In this document: piece after piece, positions 1-8,061 of the stretch
How the letters are laid out: the number at the start of each line of letters is the position of its first letter
Numbering within the stretch: position 1 is the first letter of the stretch
Assembly (NCBI GenBank): GCA_947174725.1
Contig: CAMWKA010000019.1
Coordinates: 1-12,973 of the forward strand
From: an uncultured Lachnospiraceae bacterium
GTDB taxonomy: Bacteria; Bacillota; Clostridia; Lachnospirales; Lachnospiraceae
Direction of reading: 5' to 3'
DNA: 12,973 nt
Translations under genes and position numbers: made by a program
Notes under the pieces: model-generated
The model's database searches: none
What the model was told of the DNA's origin: nothing
The model's input: only the letters and a program-made list of their open reading frames with translations

Positions 1-1
1 G

Positions 2-2917
2 GAGGAACTTGATAAAGGATTAAACCCCGCAAGTACGGACAGTGATTATGACGGCGTCTCCGATTACGACGAGTTTCATGTATATGGAACCGACCCGGTA
101 AATGCAGACAGTGACGGGGACAGCATCAAGGATGGGGATGAGATCAGCCTTGGACTTGATCCCTTAAACGGGAGCACAAACGGCGTGCCGGATGGGGAAT
201 ATATGATTCATCAGGTGGTTGACGCGGACAGTGAAGCACTGGCAGAAATCAATACAGCAGACAGTCCGTACAGGATGTCTATTGAGGTAGATGCGGCAGG
301 ATATGTGGCAGGCAATCTGGATGCAGGAGAGACACCGTATGCACATACGATAGAGAATGACGCTATTCTGGGCAATGCAGTCGGGTTGGAATATCAGGAT
401 GGCAATGTCGAAAGCATGACGCTGAAATTTGAGATAGCGGAGGCATACAGGGAAAATGAGATCGGTATGTTCCCCGGGGAGGAAGAAATAGAGGGAATTA
501 AGAGGCTGAATGTCTTTAAATATTTTGAGGATATGAATATGCTCCTTCCCATAGAAACAAAATTTGATATGGAAAATCATATTGTCTATACAGAAGTGGA
601 TGAATTTGGAACCTACTGCCTGATGGATCTGGAGAAATGGCTGTTAAACTTTGACCTGCCGGAGACGGAAGCGGAAGTGGCAGCCCTGAGCATTGATATG
701 TATGAAGCCGAAGAAGAAATGCAGCCGGAAGAGGGGATATATTTTGGCTGCACGGATGAATATAATGAAGAAGATTCCATATGGCAGGAAGGGGAGTTCA
801 TAGAGCCGGAGGAGCTGGAAAGCCTTGTGACGCAGGAAGAAGCGTATGAAACAGAAGAAGCGTATATAATGGAAAATGTGCCCATGCTGATGGCGTTGGA
901 CCTGGGGGATGGCGTTAGTAATGACATTGATCATTCCTATATTGATAATGCCAATATTGATATTGTATTTATCCTGCAATGCGCGGGCTTATCCCCAACA
1001 GATTTTCAAAGGCAAAAAGATATGATCGTGCAAGTGGCGCAGAGACTGGAAAGGAATCATCCTAATGCTTCTGTCAGAATAGGGGTTCTGGCGTTTTATT
1101 ACAATTATGCATCATGGTTAAAGTCAGATGGCGAAAAATGGTTTACGTCTTCCGCTTCCCTAAAGAACGTGTTAAGCCGTCAGGGTTACAGTTTTATAAC
1201 TAACTACTGCAGTACTTCAGAAGCGTTTAAATTGTTTTACGATACAGCAGACTTAAGGGAGGATGCGGCCAGATTTGTATATACGTTGTATAATGGAAAT
1301 ACTGGATATGGATTTGGGGGTTATTATGACCAGAACTCCATCTGCAGCAAGTTTGATATTCATTATTCGGAAATTTCCGCGAATGGATACGCCTATCTGT
1401 CAAAGGAAACAGAGATAAGAGTAAAGACGCTGATTGCATATACAAAAGGGATTTTTATTGAATTTGATGGTTTTACTGCCGGTGTGGTTTATGAGCATAT
1501 CCGGCAGAATGTGGAGCCGGTGGTACAGCCGGTTGACTTTGCTGTTATCCTGCCAACGGGATGGAACCAGATTACCCTGACACAGCCGCTTAATTCAGAA
1601 AACGGGGCAAATTCAGACACGGATACCCTGACGGACTGGGAAGAGGTCAATACGAATATGATATCGTGGGATGCCAATGGGGAGATTGTCCTGCCGACAA
1701 TTTATGAATGTATGCAGTCAACTGAGGTATCTTATGCACAATCCGGATTGGATCGATTTTTATCAGGTTTTATGACGGAACCCAATTTGGATGATTGTCA
1801 GGAACATGTGGATTATGTTGTACATAATTGTGAAATTTTGCCGATATATTCTAATCCGGTGAACGAAGATACGGATCGGGATGGTATATATGATGGTATT
1901 GATATCAGACCTATGGAGGAAGATGAATATGGTGATAAATTTGACGAATTGATTAATGATGGATATATTGATATGAAAACAATGATTCAGACTGAAGATG
2001 GATTTACGATTTGTATGACGCCGGTTTGCGATATTTTAAATGAATTGGGATATGTAGATACTGCAATTCCATTTTTTAATCAAACTGAGATAGATGAAAA
2101 CGGTAATGTAAAAATATATGGAATGTCGGAAATGGCTAATGACTGGTATTTTTATTCGGTAAAAACTACAAACGGTACAGCATTTAGTATGATAAAATTA
2201 CGGGATGCTGTTGGGTATTTAAGCGTACCGGCTGCAGCGGTTTCATTTGTAGGGTTTGATATCGAAATATTACAAAAAAATGGTGGAGACGTTTGTTCAG
2301 AAAATCTAGATAGTGAATTTAGGAAGGTAATGTTGCCGGATGGAAGTGAAAGAAGTAGTGTTTTAGTTTCCTATTTTAAAAATCCTCATTCGGACGCTTT
2401 GTATGTTATTCCACAGATTTATGTAAGAGTAATTCTGCAGAACGAATGTATAAATCAAAATAAAAATGTGATTGACATGACGATTGAGGTTGCAAGTGGT
2501 TATGCGCAGCAAACATTAAATGAATATCAGGTTGGAAATGCATTGGGCAATTCGGAAATATATAATGATAATGGAACGGATGATAAATCAGATGATTATA
2601 TTATGATTGCAGATCCATATAACCCCACTTTGGAGGAGCAAGAATGTATTTTGGCAATGCGATCAGGAAATCCTAGTTATCATTCATTTGCAGCAGAAAT
2701 AGTAGCTCATGCTTTTGCAGCAAGATATTACATTAATGGAAGAAGTTCTTATAGGGCCGATCTGAGTGTAAGTGATAAGGAAATTCAAGAAGAATTAGAT
2801 AAAGAAGAAAGACCATATAAGGATAGTATGGGAGAATTTTTGAAGAGACAAATGGCATTGGGCGATATTATTCCTGCAGATTTAGTTTTAAATATTGATT
2901 GGGATACTGTTTTTTAA
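2..2917 (+). CDS. Large surface-type protein, 3' part: TSP3-like calcium repeats, degenerate vWA domain, AT-rich C-terminal module (5' end outside window)
   Basis: The frame is open from the first bases, so the gene starts upstream; 971 residues are visible (numbered from the codon at nt 2). Residues 13-24 and 36-47 are acidic DxDxDG-type calcium-binding repeats, with two more near 539-548 and 623-634. Residues ~318-505 resemble a von Willebrand A domain (DIVFIL start, then an amphipathic helix and an RIGVLAF strand), but the MIDAS positions expected as DxSxS read Q326, A328 and L330. Residues ~190-285 are very Glu-rich. From about residue 600 the DNA turns AT-rich (28-35% GC in hand-counted lines around nt 2041-2580, against 52-57% around 661-840). 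The final ~330 residues match no family I can name with confidence; a FAAEIVAHA segment near the end carries a His. The likely location is the cell surface. It may be an adhesin or a polymorphic toxin. The GTG at 185 is not the true start. Confidence 0.8.
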   Translation, partial: EELDKGLNPASTDSDYDGVSDYDEFHVYGTDPVNADSDGDSIKDGDEISLGLDPLNGSTNGVPDGEYMIHQVVDADSEALAEINTADSPYRMSIEVDAAGYVAGNLDAGETPYAHTIENDAILGNAVGLEYQDGNVESMTLKFEIAEAYRENEIGMFPGEEEIEGIKRLNVFKYFEDMNMLLPIETKFDMENHIVYTEVDEFGTYCLMDLEKWLLNFDLPETEAEVAALSIDMYEAEEEMQPEEGIYFGCTDEYNEEDSIWQEGEFIEPEELESLVTQEEAYETEEAYIMENVPMLMALDLGDGVSNDIDHSYIDNANIDIVFILQCAGLSPTDFQRQKDMIVQVAQRLERNHPNASVRIGVLAFYYNYASWLKSDGEKWFTSSASLKNVLSRQGYSFITNYCSTSEAFKLFYDTADLREDAARFVYTLYNGNTGYGFGGYYDQNSICSKFDIHYSEISANGYAYLSKETEIRVKTLIAYTKGIFIEFDGFTAGVVYEHIRQNVEPVVQPVDFAVILPTGWNQITLTQPLNSENGANSDTDTLTDWEEVNTNMISWDANGEIVLPTIYECMQSTEVSYAQSGLDRFLSGFMTEPNLDDCQEHVDYVVHNCEILPIYSNPVNEDTDRDGIYDGIDIRPMEEDEYGDKFDELINDGYIDMKTMIQTEDGFTICMTPVCDILNELGYVDTAIPFFNQTEIDENGNVKIYGMSEMANDWYFYSVKTTNGTAFSMIKLRDAVGYLSVPAAAVSFVGFDIEILQKNGGDVCSENLDSEFRKVMLPDGSERSSVLVSYFKNPHSDALYVIPQIYVRVILQNECINQNKNVIDMTIEVASGYAQQTLNEYQVGNALGNSEIYNDNGTDDKSDDYIMIADPYNPTLEEQECILAMRSGNPSYHSFAAEIVAHAFAARYYINGRSSYRADLSVSDKEIQEELDKEERPYKDSMGEFLKRQMALGDIIPADLVLNIDWDTVF
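38..142 (+). other. Pair of thrombospondin type 3-like calcium-binding repeats
   Basis: Two consecutive acidic motifs are encoded, DSDYDGVSDYDE and DSDGDSIKDGDE, 23 residues apart. The D-x-D-x-D-G spacing is that of EF-hand-like calcium loops in bacterial surface proteins. They probably stiffen a stalk between domains. Further copies likely lie upstream of the window. Confidence 0.75.
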
Positions 2918-2986
2918 AAAATATTAATCTGGTTGAAGGGATACATTTCATATGTATTCCTTCATTTTAAAAGGAGTAATTTTTTG

Positions 2987-3610
2987 ATGATGTGGATTTA
3001 TAATATCTTATTTATTATATTTTGGGTATTTATGGCTCTTACACCTGTTCTTTTAATTGGATCAGGAATATATGCAGGATTTTCCATTAAAAGAAGATGG
3101 TTTTATCCGGCTTTGGGATATTTTGTTTGTTTACTTGTTTATGATGGAATATTTATGCATACTTTTTTATGTGTTGTTGAAATATTCTCTCCGATTTTAA
3201 TGGAATTGTTTAAAACAGGGTGGATAGTTCTGTTGGTTATATCCTATGTTGTAATGTTCGTTATAGTAATTATGCGGAGAAAAGGAAAGAGATGGATCAG
3301 TATTTTGATCAGCTTGATCTTGATTGCGCTTACGATTTTTGCGTTTAGAATAGCTTTCATTAAATTAAGAGATGATTGGAGAGAAAAATACTGCACCACA
3401 TATTATAAATATCCGGACTATATCATTAGGGAAATGGATTGGGATTCCATTCAAAAATGGTTTGGACCATTTACACAGTCGGGTGATCGTCTTTTTTATC
3501 GTCCTTGGGGAGCGTATTACGCATATACGGATGAGCAGGGTAATTGCTGGTATTATACTATATATTTTGAGGAAGGAAAGGTAATGGATATCCGCATGGA
3601 GATTCACTGA
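2987..3610 (+). CDS. Small four-helix membrane protein with soluble C-terminal domain; candidate immunity protein
   Basis: I do not recognise the family. The chosen ATG follows an AAGGAG ribosome site (2971-2976) by 10 bases and gives 207 residues; the frame is also open from a TTG at 2933, but that start has no ribosome site. Four hydrophobic segments are visible at about residues 3-27, 37-62, 70-90 and 97-115, with an RRKGKR basic loop before the last. A polar C-terminal domain of ~85 residues follows, rich in Trp and Tyr (WFGPF, GNCWYY). The gene lies 69 bases behind the large surface gene with no visible terminator, so co-transcription is likely. Base composition is very AT-rich (23% GC in the line at 3121), like the 3' end of the upstream gene. 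Position and architecture fit an immunity protein for a toxic C-terminal module, but that is inference. Confidence 0.75.
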   Translation: MMWIYNILFIIFWVFMALTPVLLIGSGIYAGFSIKRRWFYPALGYFVCLLVYDGIFMHTFLCVVEIFSPILMELFKTGWIVLLVISYVVMFVIVIMRRKGKRWISILISLILIALTIFAFRIAFIKLRDDWREKYCTTYYKYPDYIIREMDWDSIQKWFGPFTQSGDRLFYRPWGAYYAYTDEQGNCWYYTIYFEEGKVMDIRMEIH

Positions 3611-3682
3611 TTCCAAGATTTTATTTGACGTTTTTTGTTTAAGTAAATCAGGTACAAATTTGCCCATTTTCTTTAACGATTG

Positions 3683-3711
3683 TTGACCGGTATTGTTGAG
3701 GATATTATAAT
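3683..3711 (+). promoter_or_regulatory. Sigma-A type promoter upstream of the 325-aa membrane protein gene
   Basis: TTGACC (3683-3688) and a perfect TATAAT (3706-3711) are separated by exactly 17 bases in an AT-rich gap. Transcription would begin near 3718, about 80 bases before the preferred ATG at 3799. This gives the downstream gene expression independent of the upstream pair. Confidence 0.75.
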
Positions 3712-3798
3712 TTGTTATAAATATGATTATATCATGCTATGCGGAACAATAACTATTGCGGAAAACTAATTGTCACCACATTAATGAGAGAAGGAAAA

Positions 3799-4776
3799 AT
3801 GGATCCATCGGGAGTAAGAATAATAAGTCTTTTTCTAATATGTGTTGTGGAACTTTGCATATGGCCGTTATTGTGCCTGATCGTTGCGGGTGTTGTTCAG
3901 TTGATCAATAAAAAAATCCGTAAAAAGAAGCCGACCGGACGGGGAATAAAATTAGCTGCGTATGCTACAATTGGATTCATAACATTGGTGCTGTTGGAAA
4001 TAGTTTATTTTACTATGTACTGGTTTTTACAGTTTTCCGTATGGCTGTTATTATGCCTGATCGTTACGTTAATTACGGCGGCTGTTCAGCTGATCAATAA
4101 AAAAATCCGTAAAAAGAAGCCGATCCACTGGGCAATCAAACTAGCCGGATATGTGGCTTTTTATGCCATAACATTATTTGTTGTATGCAAGGTCTTAGAG
4201 CCATATCCCAGTAACTGGTTTGCGACAAATAAGGAATATCGTGAACTTGTGTACGAGCTGTATAATCAGGAGTTGTATTGTCATGAATATCGAGAAGTAT
4301 ATAAAGGTTTCTATGGAGAATTCGTAATTTCCTTTACAGAAAGTTTGGGAGGAACAATGGAGCAAAGAGATTATATAACACTTAAAAATGCAGTTGAAGA
4401 ATATATGGAAGTGAATGAAAGTTTTCAGGAAAAAAGAATAAGCCTTAATTTTCGTCTTAGTTCTGGAGAGTCTTTATGCAATATTTTTAACTTTAATCCC
4501 GAGATGGGAGAGATGGGGACAGATGTACCTTGTTGGTTTGTTAAAGGTATTTATGCAAACAACTGTACGGAGTTGGCAGTATTTTATCATGATTTCTCAG
4601 GAATTAGTGCTAGGGTCGGAACATTGGATGATATGCAGGAACTTGCAAACCTATGTAACCTTACCTATCTTAAATTATATGTTAATGGTATGGATAAGGA
4701 AGATCAAGATCTGGAAGTGCAATATTTAGAAGAGTTAAATACTTTATTACCGGATTGTGAAATTCATCTAAATTAA
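3799..4776 (+). CDS. Membrane protein with duplicated helix/basic-loop unit and soluble C-terminal domain; function unknown
   Basis: No family recognised. The start at 3799 follows AGAAGGA (3789-3795) and gives 325 residues; in-frame ATGs at 3739 and 3784 lack a ribosome site. Hydrophobic segments lie at about residues 8-37, 51-72, 77-98 and 113-131. The first two and last two are an internal duplication: each unit has a WPLLCLIV/WLLLCLIV helix, a VQLINKKIRKKKP basic loop and an IKLA helix. Residues ~135-325 look soluble, with a C-terminal stretch (TLDDMQELANLCNLTYLKLY and a later LEELNTLLP) that recalls a single leucine-rich-type repeat. The gene has its own promoter at 3683-3711 and AT-rich composition like its upstream neighbours. 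It may belong to the same variable cargo segment, possibly as a second immunity-like gene; this is uncertain. Confidence 0.72.
   Translation: MDPSGVRIISLFLICVVELCIWPLLCLIVAGVVQLINKKIRKKKPTGRGIKLAAYATIGFITLVLLEIVYFTMYWFLQFSVWLLLCLIVTLITAAVQLINKKIRKKKPIHWAIKLAGYVAFYAITLFVVCKVLEPYPSNWFATNKEYRELVYELYNQELYCHEYREVYKGFYGEFVISFTESLGGTMEQRDYITLKNAVEEYMEVNESFQEKRISLNFRLSSGESLCNIFNFNPEMGEMGTDVPCWFVKGIYANNCTELAVFYHDFSGISARVGTLDDMQELANLCNLTYLKLYVNGMDKEDQDLEVQYLEELNTLLPDCEIHLN
3861..4153 (+). repeat. Intragenic tandem duplication, two units about 180-190 bp apart
   Basis: Unit 1 starts at 3861 (atggccgttattgtgcctga) and unit 2 at 4041 (atggctgttattatgcctga). Both then contain a near-identical block (gttcag, t/c, tgatcaataaaaaaatccgt, aaaaagaagccga) at ~3895-3933 and ~4084-4122. 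Unit 2 carries nine extra bases (three codons) before that block. The DNA identity is high enough to indicate a fairly recent duplication. Confidence 0.85.
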
Positions 4777-4918
4777 TATTGAAAATAGTCCTGCTTGGGA
4801 GAATTTTGCTGATTAAAAACAGAAATATAATTCTTTATCACATCAATGGTAAAACGACAGCCAATTAATGCTTGCGTATCTCCTAAAAAACTTATATAGT
4901 ATACATCAATAAATGATG

Positions 4919-4950
4919 ATATAGACAGAGGCAGCTGACTCTGTCTATAT
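4919..4950. terminator. Perfect 12-bp inverted repeat between convergent genes, possible bidirectional terminator
   Basis: ATATAGACAGAG (4919-4930) is exactly complementary to CTCTGTCTATAT (4939-4950), with an 8-base loop. It sits between the plus-strand gene ending at 4776 and the minus-strand SOD gene ending at 4972, where a shared terminator is expected. Neither side has a clean T-run; the minus-strand side (catcatttatt) is the better one. The rest of the 4777-4971 gap shows nothing recognisable. Confidence 0.5.
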
Positions 4951-4971
4951 CTGCCTAAAGCGGACTGATCG

Positions 4972-5457
4972 TTAAAAAGGATGTATCACGCCACAGGCGA
5001 TCTTGGTTCCGGAATTGCCGGAGGGCTGCGTGGTAAAATCATCAGGATGTTCATGCACGATCACTGATCTGCCAATCACTTGCGGGATCGTAAGCTGTTC
5101 CGCATAGACGGTCATAAAGGAATAGCCGTTGCAGGAGAGGAGCGGCGGAAGATCGCCCGCGTGTTTCGGATGCGGCTGATTAAGCGGATTGTAATGGCTT
5201 CCGGTGTTGGCAAAATCATCCGAACAGTCGCCGTTTTCATGGATATGGAAACCATAAAAGGAAGGGTATTCTGTGGTTTCTGACGGCAGATGATAAAATT
5301 CCGCTGCGATCAGGATACCTTCATAAGGCGTCTGATAGAAGCGGACGGTTCCTTTCAAATCGGGATATTTGTTACTTCCGTAAACAAGGGCGAGTGCCTG
5401 CGGAGAGTTATCATGCATAAGATTCATAAAGTAATCATAACAGGGATAAAAAACCAT
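4972..5457 (-). CDS. sodC: Copper/zinc superoxide dismutase, leaderless
   Basis: The product (161 aa) dismutates superoxide to hydrogen peroxide and oxygen. The family signature is clear: GFHIHENGDC, HYNP, HPKHAGD and VHEHPDD. By alignment with the human enzyme from memory, copper ligands are H71, H73, H88 and H135; zinc ligands are H88 (shared), H96, H99 and D102; the disulfide pair is C78-C155. The active-site arginine next to the second Cys (GGR/GSR-x-ACGVI in most members) is a lysine here (K152 in GTKIACGVI). There is no signal peptide, so it would act in the cytoplasm unless exported otherwise. The start is supported by AAGGAA read on the minus strand (5463-5468), about 6 bases before the ATG. 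It is divergent from the GH3 gene. The gene symbol is by family, not orthology. Confidence 0.9.
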   Translation of the reverse strand: MVFYPCYDYFMNLMHDNSPQALALVYGSNKYPDLKGTVRFYQTPYEGILIAAEFYHLPSETTEYPSFYGFHIHENGDCSDDFANTGSHYNPLNQPHPKHAGDLPPLLSCNGYSFMTVYAEQLTIPQVIGRSVIVHEHPDDFTTQPSGNSGTKIACGVIHPF

Positions 5458-5490
5458 GATTGTTCCTTAATAAAAAGGTTTGTTTATCTA

Positions 5491-5508
5491 TATGCATTAC
5501 GTTGCATA
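5491..5508. promoter_or_regulatory. Small palindrome in the sodC/GH3 divergent region, candidate operator
   Basis: TATGCA (5491-5496) and TGCATA (5503-5508) form an 18-base dyad with a 6-base spacer. It lies 33 bases before the SOD start codon and about 84 before the GH3 start, where a regulator could control either gene. No consensus promoter is obvious for either side, so the call rests on symmetry and position only. Confidence 0.3.
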
Positions 5509-5591
5509 AAGGTGAAATAAATCATGAAATAAGCAAAATATTACAGGTCGGTAGATCTGAAAACTGTAAAAGGAAAGGAGACGGACGAATT

Positions 5592-7964
5592 ATGACAAGA
5601 ACAGAATTGGAAGAACTTTGCGCAAAGATGACATTGGAGGAAAAAGCAGGACTATGTTCCGGCAGCGATTTTTGGCATACGAAGCCGGTAGAACGTCTTG
5701 GCATACCGGCAATGATGGTATCCGATGGACCGCATGGACTTCGTAAACAGAAAGACGAGGGCGATCATTTGGGAGTGAATGACAGTATCAAGGCAGTCTG
5801 CTTTCCCACAGGATGTACGATTGCAGCTTCTTTTGACAGGGATTTGATCAGGGAAATGGGAGAAGCCCTTGGCACTTCCTGTCAGGCGGAAGGCGTAGGT
5901 GTGATTTTGGGTCCCGCCGTGAATATCAAACGTTCTCCTTTATGCGGACGGAATTTTGAGTATTATTCCGAAGATCCTTATGTTGCCGGAGAGATGGCGG
6001 CAAGTTATATCGAAGGCGTACAGAGTAAGCATGTGGGAACCAGTATCAAGCATTTTATGGCAAACAGTCAGGAAACGAGAAGAATGTCTTCAGATTCCAG
6101 AGTGGATGAGCGGACGATGAGGGAGATCTATCTGCCTGCATTTGAAACGGCAGTCAAAAAATCAAAGCCGTGGACGGTGATGTGCTCTTATAACCGTATC
6201 AACGGAACTTATGCTGCGGAAAATAAATGGCTGCTGACAGAACTTCTTCGGGACGAATGGGGATTTGATGGATTTGTTGTCAGTGACTGGGGCGCTGTCA
6301 ATGACCGTGTGGCAGGAGTAAAGGCGGGGCTAGATCTGGAAATGCCGCCTTCCTTTGGAGTAAATGATAAGCTGATCGTAGAGGCTGTAAAAAATGGTAC
6401 GCTTGAGGAAAAGGTATTGGATGAAGCGGTGATCCGTATTTTAAATATCATATACCGTTATATGGAGCATCGTGATAAGACGGCTGTATTTGACCGGGAA
6501 GCGCAGCATGATCTCAGTAGGAAGGCGGCTGAGGAATCTCTTGTGCTTTTGAAAAATGAAGGCGTTCTGCCATTGAAGAAAGAACAGAAGATTGCCATCA
6601 TCGGACAGTATGCAAAGAAACCAAGGTATCAGGGCGGCGGAAGTTCGCACATCAATAGTCACAAGGTGTCAGGCATGCTTGATTTTGTGCAGGATATGAA
6701 GAATGTCACCTATGCACAGGGATATGATGACAGATTAGAGGAGGCTGACATTGATCCTGCGGGAGAGGATCAATTAAGGGCGCTGCTGGATGAAGCGGTT
6801 CAGGCGGCAAAAGAAGCGGAGGTAGCAGTCATTTTTGCCGGATTGCCGGACAGCTTCGAGTCAGAGGGATATGACAGAAAGCATATGCGGATGCCGGACA
6901 GTCAGAATACGTTGATTCACGAAATTGCCAAGGTTCAGCCCAATACCATTGTGGTTCTGCACAATGGTTCTCCGGTAGAGATGCCTTGGGTAGATGAGGT
7001 CAAAGGTATTCTGGAGGCCTATCTGGGTGGTGAAGCGGTAGGCGAAGCGGAGTATAATATTTTATTTGGCAACGTCAATCCCAGCGGCAAGCTGGCAGAG
7101 ACATTTCCGCTGCGGTTAGAGGATAATCCTTCGTATCTGTATTATATCGGGGAAGGGGATATGACGGAATACCGGGAGGGCGTCTTTGTGGGATATCGTT
7201 ATTACGATACAAAGAAAATGCAGACATTGTTTCCCTTTGGACATGGTCTGAGTTATACGGAATTTGCCTATTCCAATCTTCGATTAGAATGTGGCGATCA
7301 TAAGATCAGCGGTCGCATTACGGGCGGTAATTCCGGTACAGAGGCTCAGAATGGGGACGATATTCTCAGGATCGAAGATATCGACTGGCTGACAGTATCT
7401 GTTGATGTTACGAATACGGGAAGCTTGGAAGGAAAAGAAGTTGTCCAGCTTTATGTTGCCGACGAGGAAAGCTCCGTCATCCGTCCGATGAAAGAGTTAA
7501 AAGGATTTGAAAAGGTCAGTTTAAAACCGGGCGAGACAAAGACAGTGCAGTTTACGCTGGATGCCAGGGCATTTGCTTACTATCATACGGAGCTGGAGGA
7601 ATTTTTTGTAGAAAGCGGAATCTTTCATATTTTAGTCGGAAGTTCCTCCAGAGAGATCCGTGGAGAAGGCAAGGTTTATGTAGAGGGAACCAAGGCATAT
7701 AAACCTAAATATCATTTAAATACGACGATTGGCGATCTTATGAAGGATGAAAAAGCGTCACGTATTCTTGCACCATTATTCACGGCCAGTACGTTAGTGG
7801 AAGTCTGTGATACGGATGGCGCGGAAAAGGGTGAAGAGGATTCCTTTACGGGATTGCAGGAGGCAATGATGGGGTATCTGCCGCTTCGCGGAATGGTAAG
7901 CTTTCAGGATGGGTCGGTTGATTTCGAGAAACTTCAGAAGATTTTGGATCAACTGAACGAATAG
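5592..7964 (+). CDS. Glycoside hydrolase family 3 beta-glucosidase, cytoplasmic
   Basis: The 790-residue protein would remove terminal beta-linked glucose (or a related sugar) from oligosaccharides or glycosides by a retaining mechanism. GH3 N-terminal barrel: SDGPHGLR at 45-52, GRNFEYYSEDPY at ~119-130, KHF at 153-155, and VVSDWGAV with the expected nucleophile D232. GH3 C-terminal domain, ~310-545: LVLLKNEGVLPL and the ESEGYDR loop at 423-429, which holds the candidate acid/base. FGHGLSYTEF leads into a fibronectin III-like domain (~610-693). A ~95-residue tail follows, as in many clostridial members. No signal peptide, so it acts on imported sugars. The start follows AAAGGAG (5574-5580) by 11 bases; the frame also runs open back to 5460 but without family sequence or a ribosome site. 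Substrate cannot be fixed from sequence; cellobiose-type sugars are plausible given the cellulase downstream. Confidence 0.93.
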   Translation: MTRTELEELCAKMTLEEKAGLCSGSDFWHTKPVERLGIPAMMVSDGPHGLRKQKDEGDHLGVNDSIKAVCFPTGCTIAASFDRDLIREMGEALGTSCQAEGVGVILGPAVNIKRSPLCGRNFEYYSEDPYVAGEMAASYIEGVQSKHVGTSIKHFMANSQETRRMSSDSRVDERTMREIYLPAFETAVKKSKPWTVMCSYNRINGTYAAENKWLLTELLRDEWGFDGFVVSDWGAVNDRVAGVKAGLDLEMPPSFGVNDKLIVEAVKNGTLEEKVLDEAVIRILNIIYRYMEHRDKTAVFDREAQHDLSRKAAEESLVLLKNEGVLPLKKEQKIAIIGQYAKKPRYQGGGSSHINSHKVSGMLDFVQDMKNVTYAQGYDDRLEEADIDPAGEDQLRALLDEAVQAAKEAEVAVIFAGLPDSFESEGYDRKHMRMPDSQNTLIHEIAKVQPNTIVVLHNGSPVEMPWVDEVKGILEAYLGGEAVGEAEYNILFGNVNPSGKLAETFPLRLEDNPSYLYYIGEGDMTEYREGVFVGYRYYDTKKMQTLFPFGHGLSYTEFAYSNLRLECGDHKISGRITGGNSGTEAQNGDDILRIEDIDWLTVSVDVTNTGSLEGKEVVQLYVADEESSVIRPMKELKGFEKVSLKPGETKTVQFTLDARAFAYYHTELEEFFVESGIFHILVGSSSREIRGEGKVYVEGTKAYKPKYHLNTTIGDLMKDEKASRILAPLFTASTLVEVCDTDGAEKGEEDSFTGLQEAMMGYLPLRGMVSFQDGSVDFEKLQKILDQLNE

Positions 7965-8002
7965 AAGAAATAGGTCGCAGCAAGCAGCTCGATATGGAGG
8001 GA

Positions 8003-8038
8003 GATTGAAAAATAAGATGGATATCTTATTTTTCAATC
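8003..8038. terminator. Perfect 16-bp inverted repeat downstream of the GH3 gene
   Basis: GATTGAAAAATAAGAT (8003-8018) is exactly complementary to 8023-8038, with a GGAT loop. A T-run lies inside the right arm, so a shorter hairpin followed by TTTTT could act as a weak terminator in either direction. It starts 38 bases after the GH3 stop. The very AT-rich stem makes a repeat-element origin equally possible. Confidence 0.5.
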
Positions 8039-8061
8039 ACAATTTGTGCCTGCGGCAGCAT

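Noticed and set aside
164..580. Minus-strand 138-codon frame in the left part
   Set aside because: Opposite the coherent acidic-repeat surface gene, which runs open from the window edge; product is Cys/His/Ile-rich noise.
3625..3658. TTGACG at 3625 as a second promoter
   Set aside because: No -10 element at 16-18 bases; the nearest candidate (TACAAA) is 22 bases away.
5460..5591. 44-residue N-terminal extension of the GH3 frame
   Set aside because: No family similarity, and a clear AAAGGAG site precedes the ATG at 5592; the stretch is the divergent promoter region.
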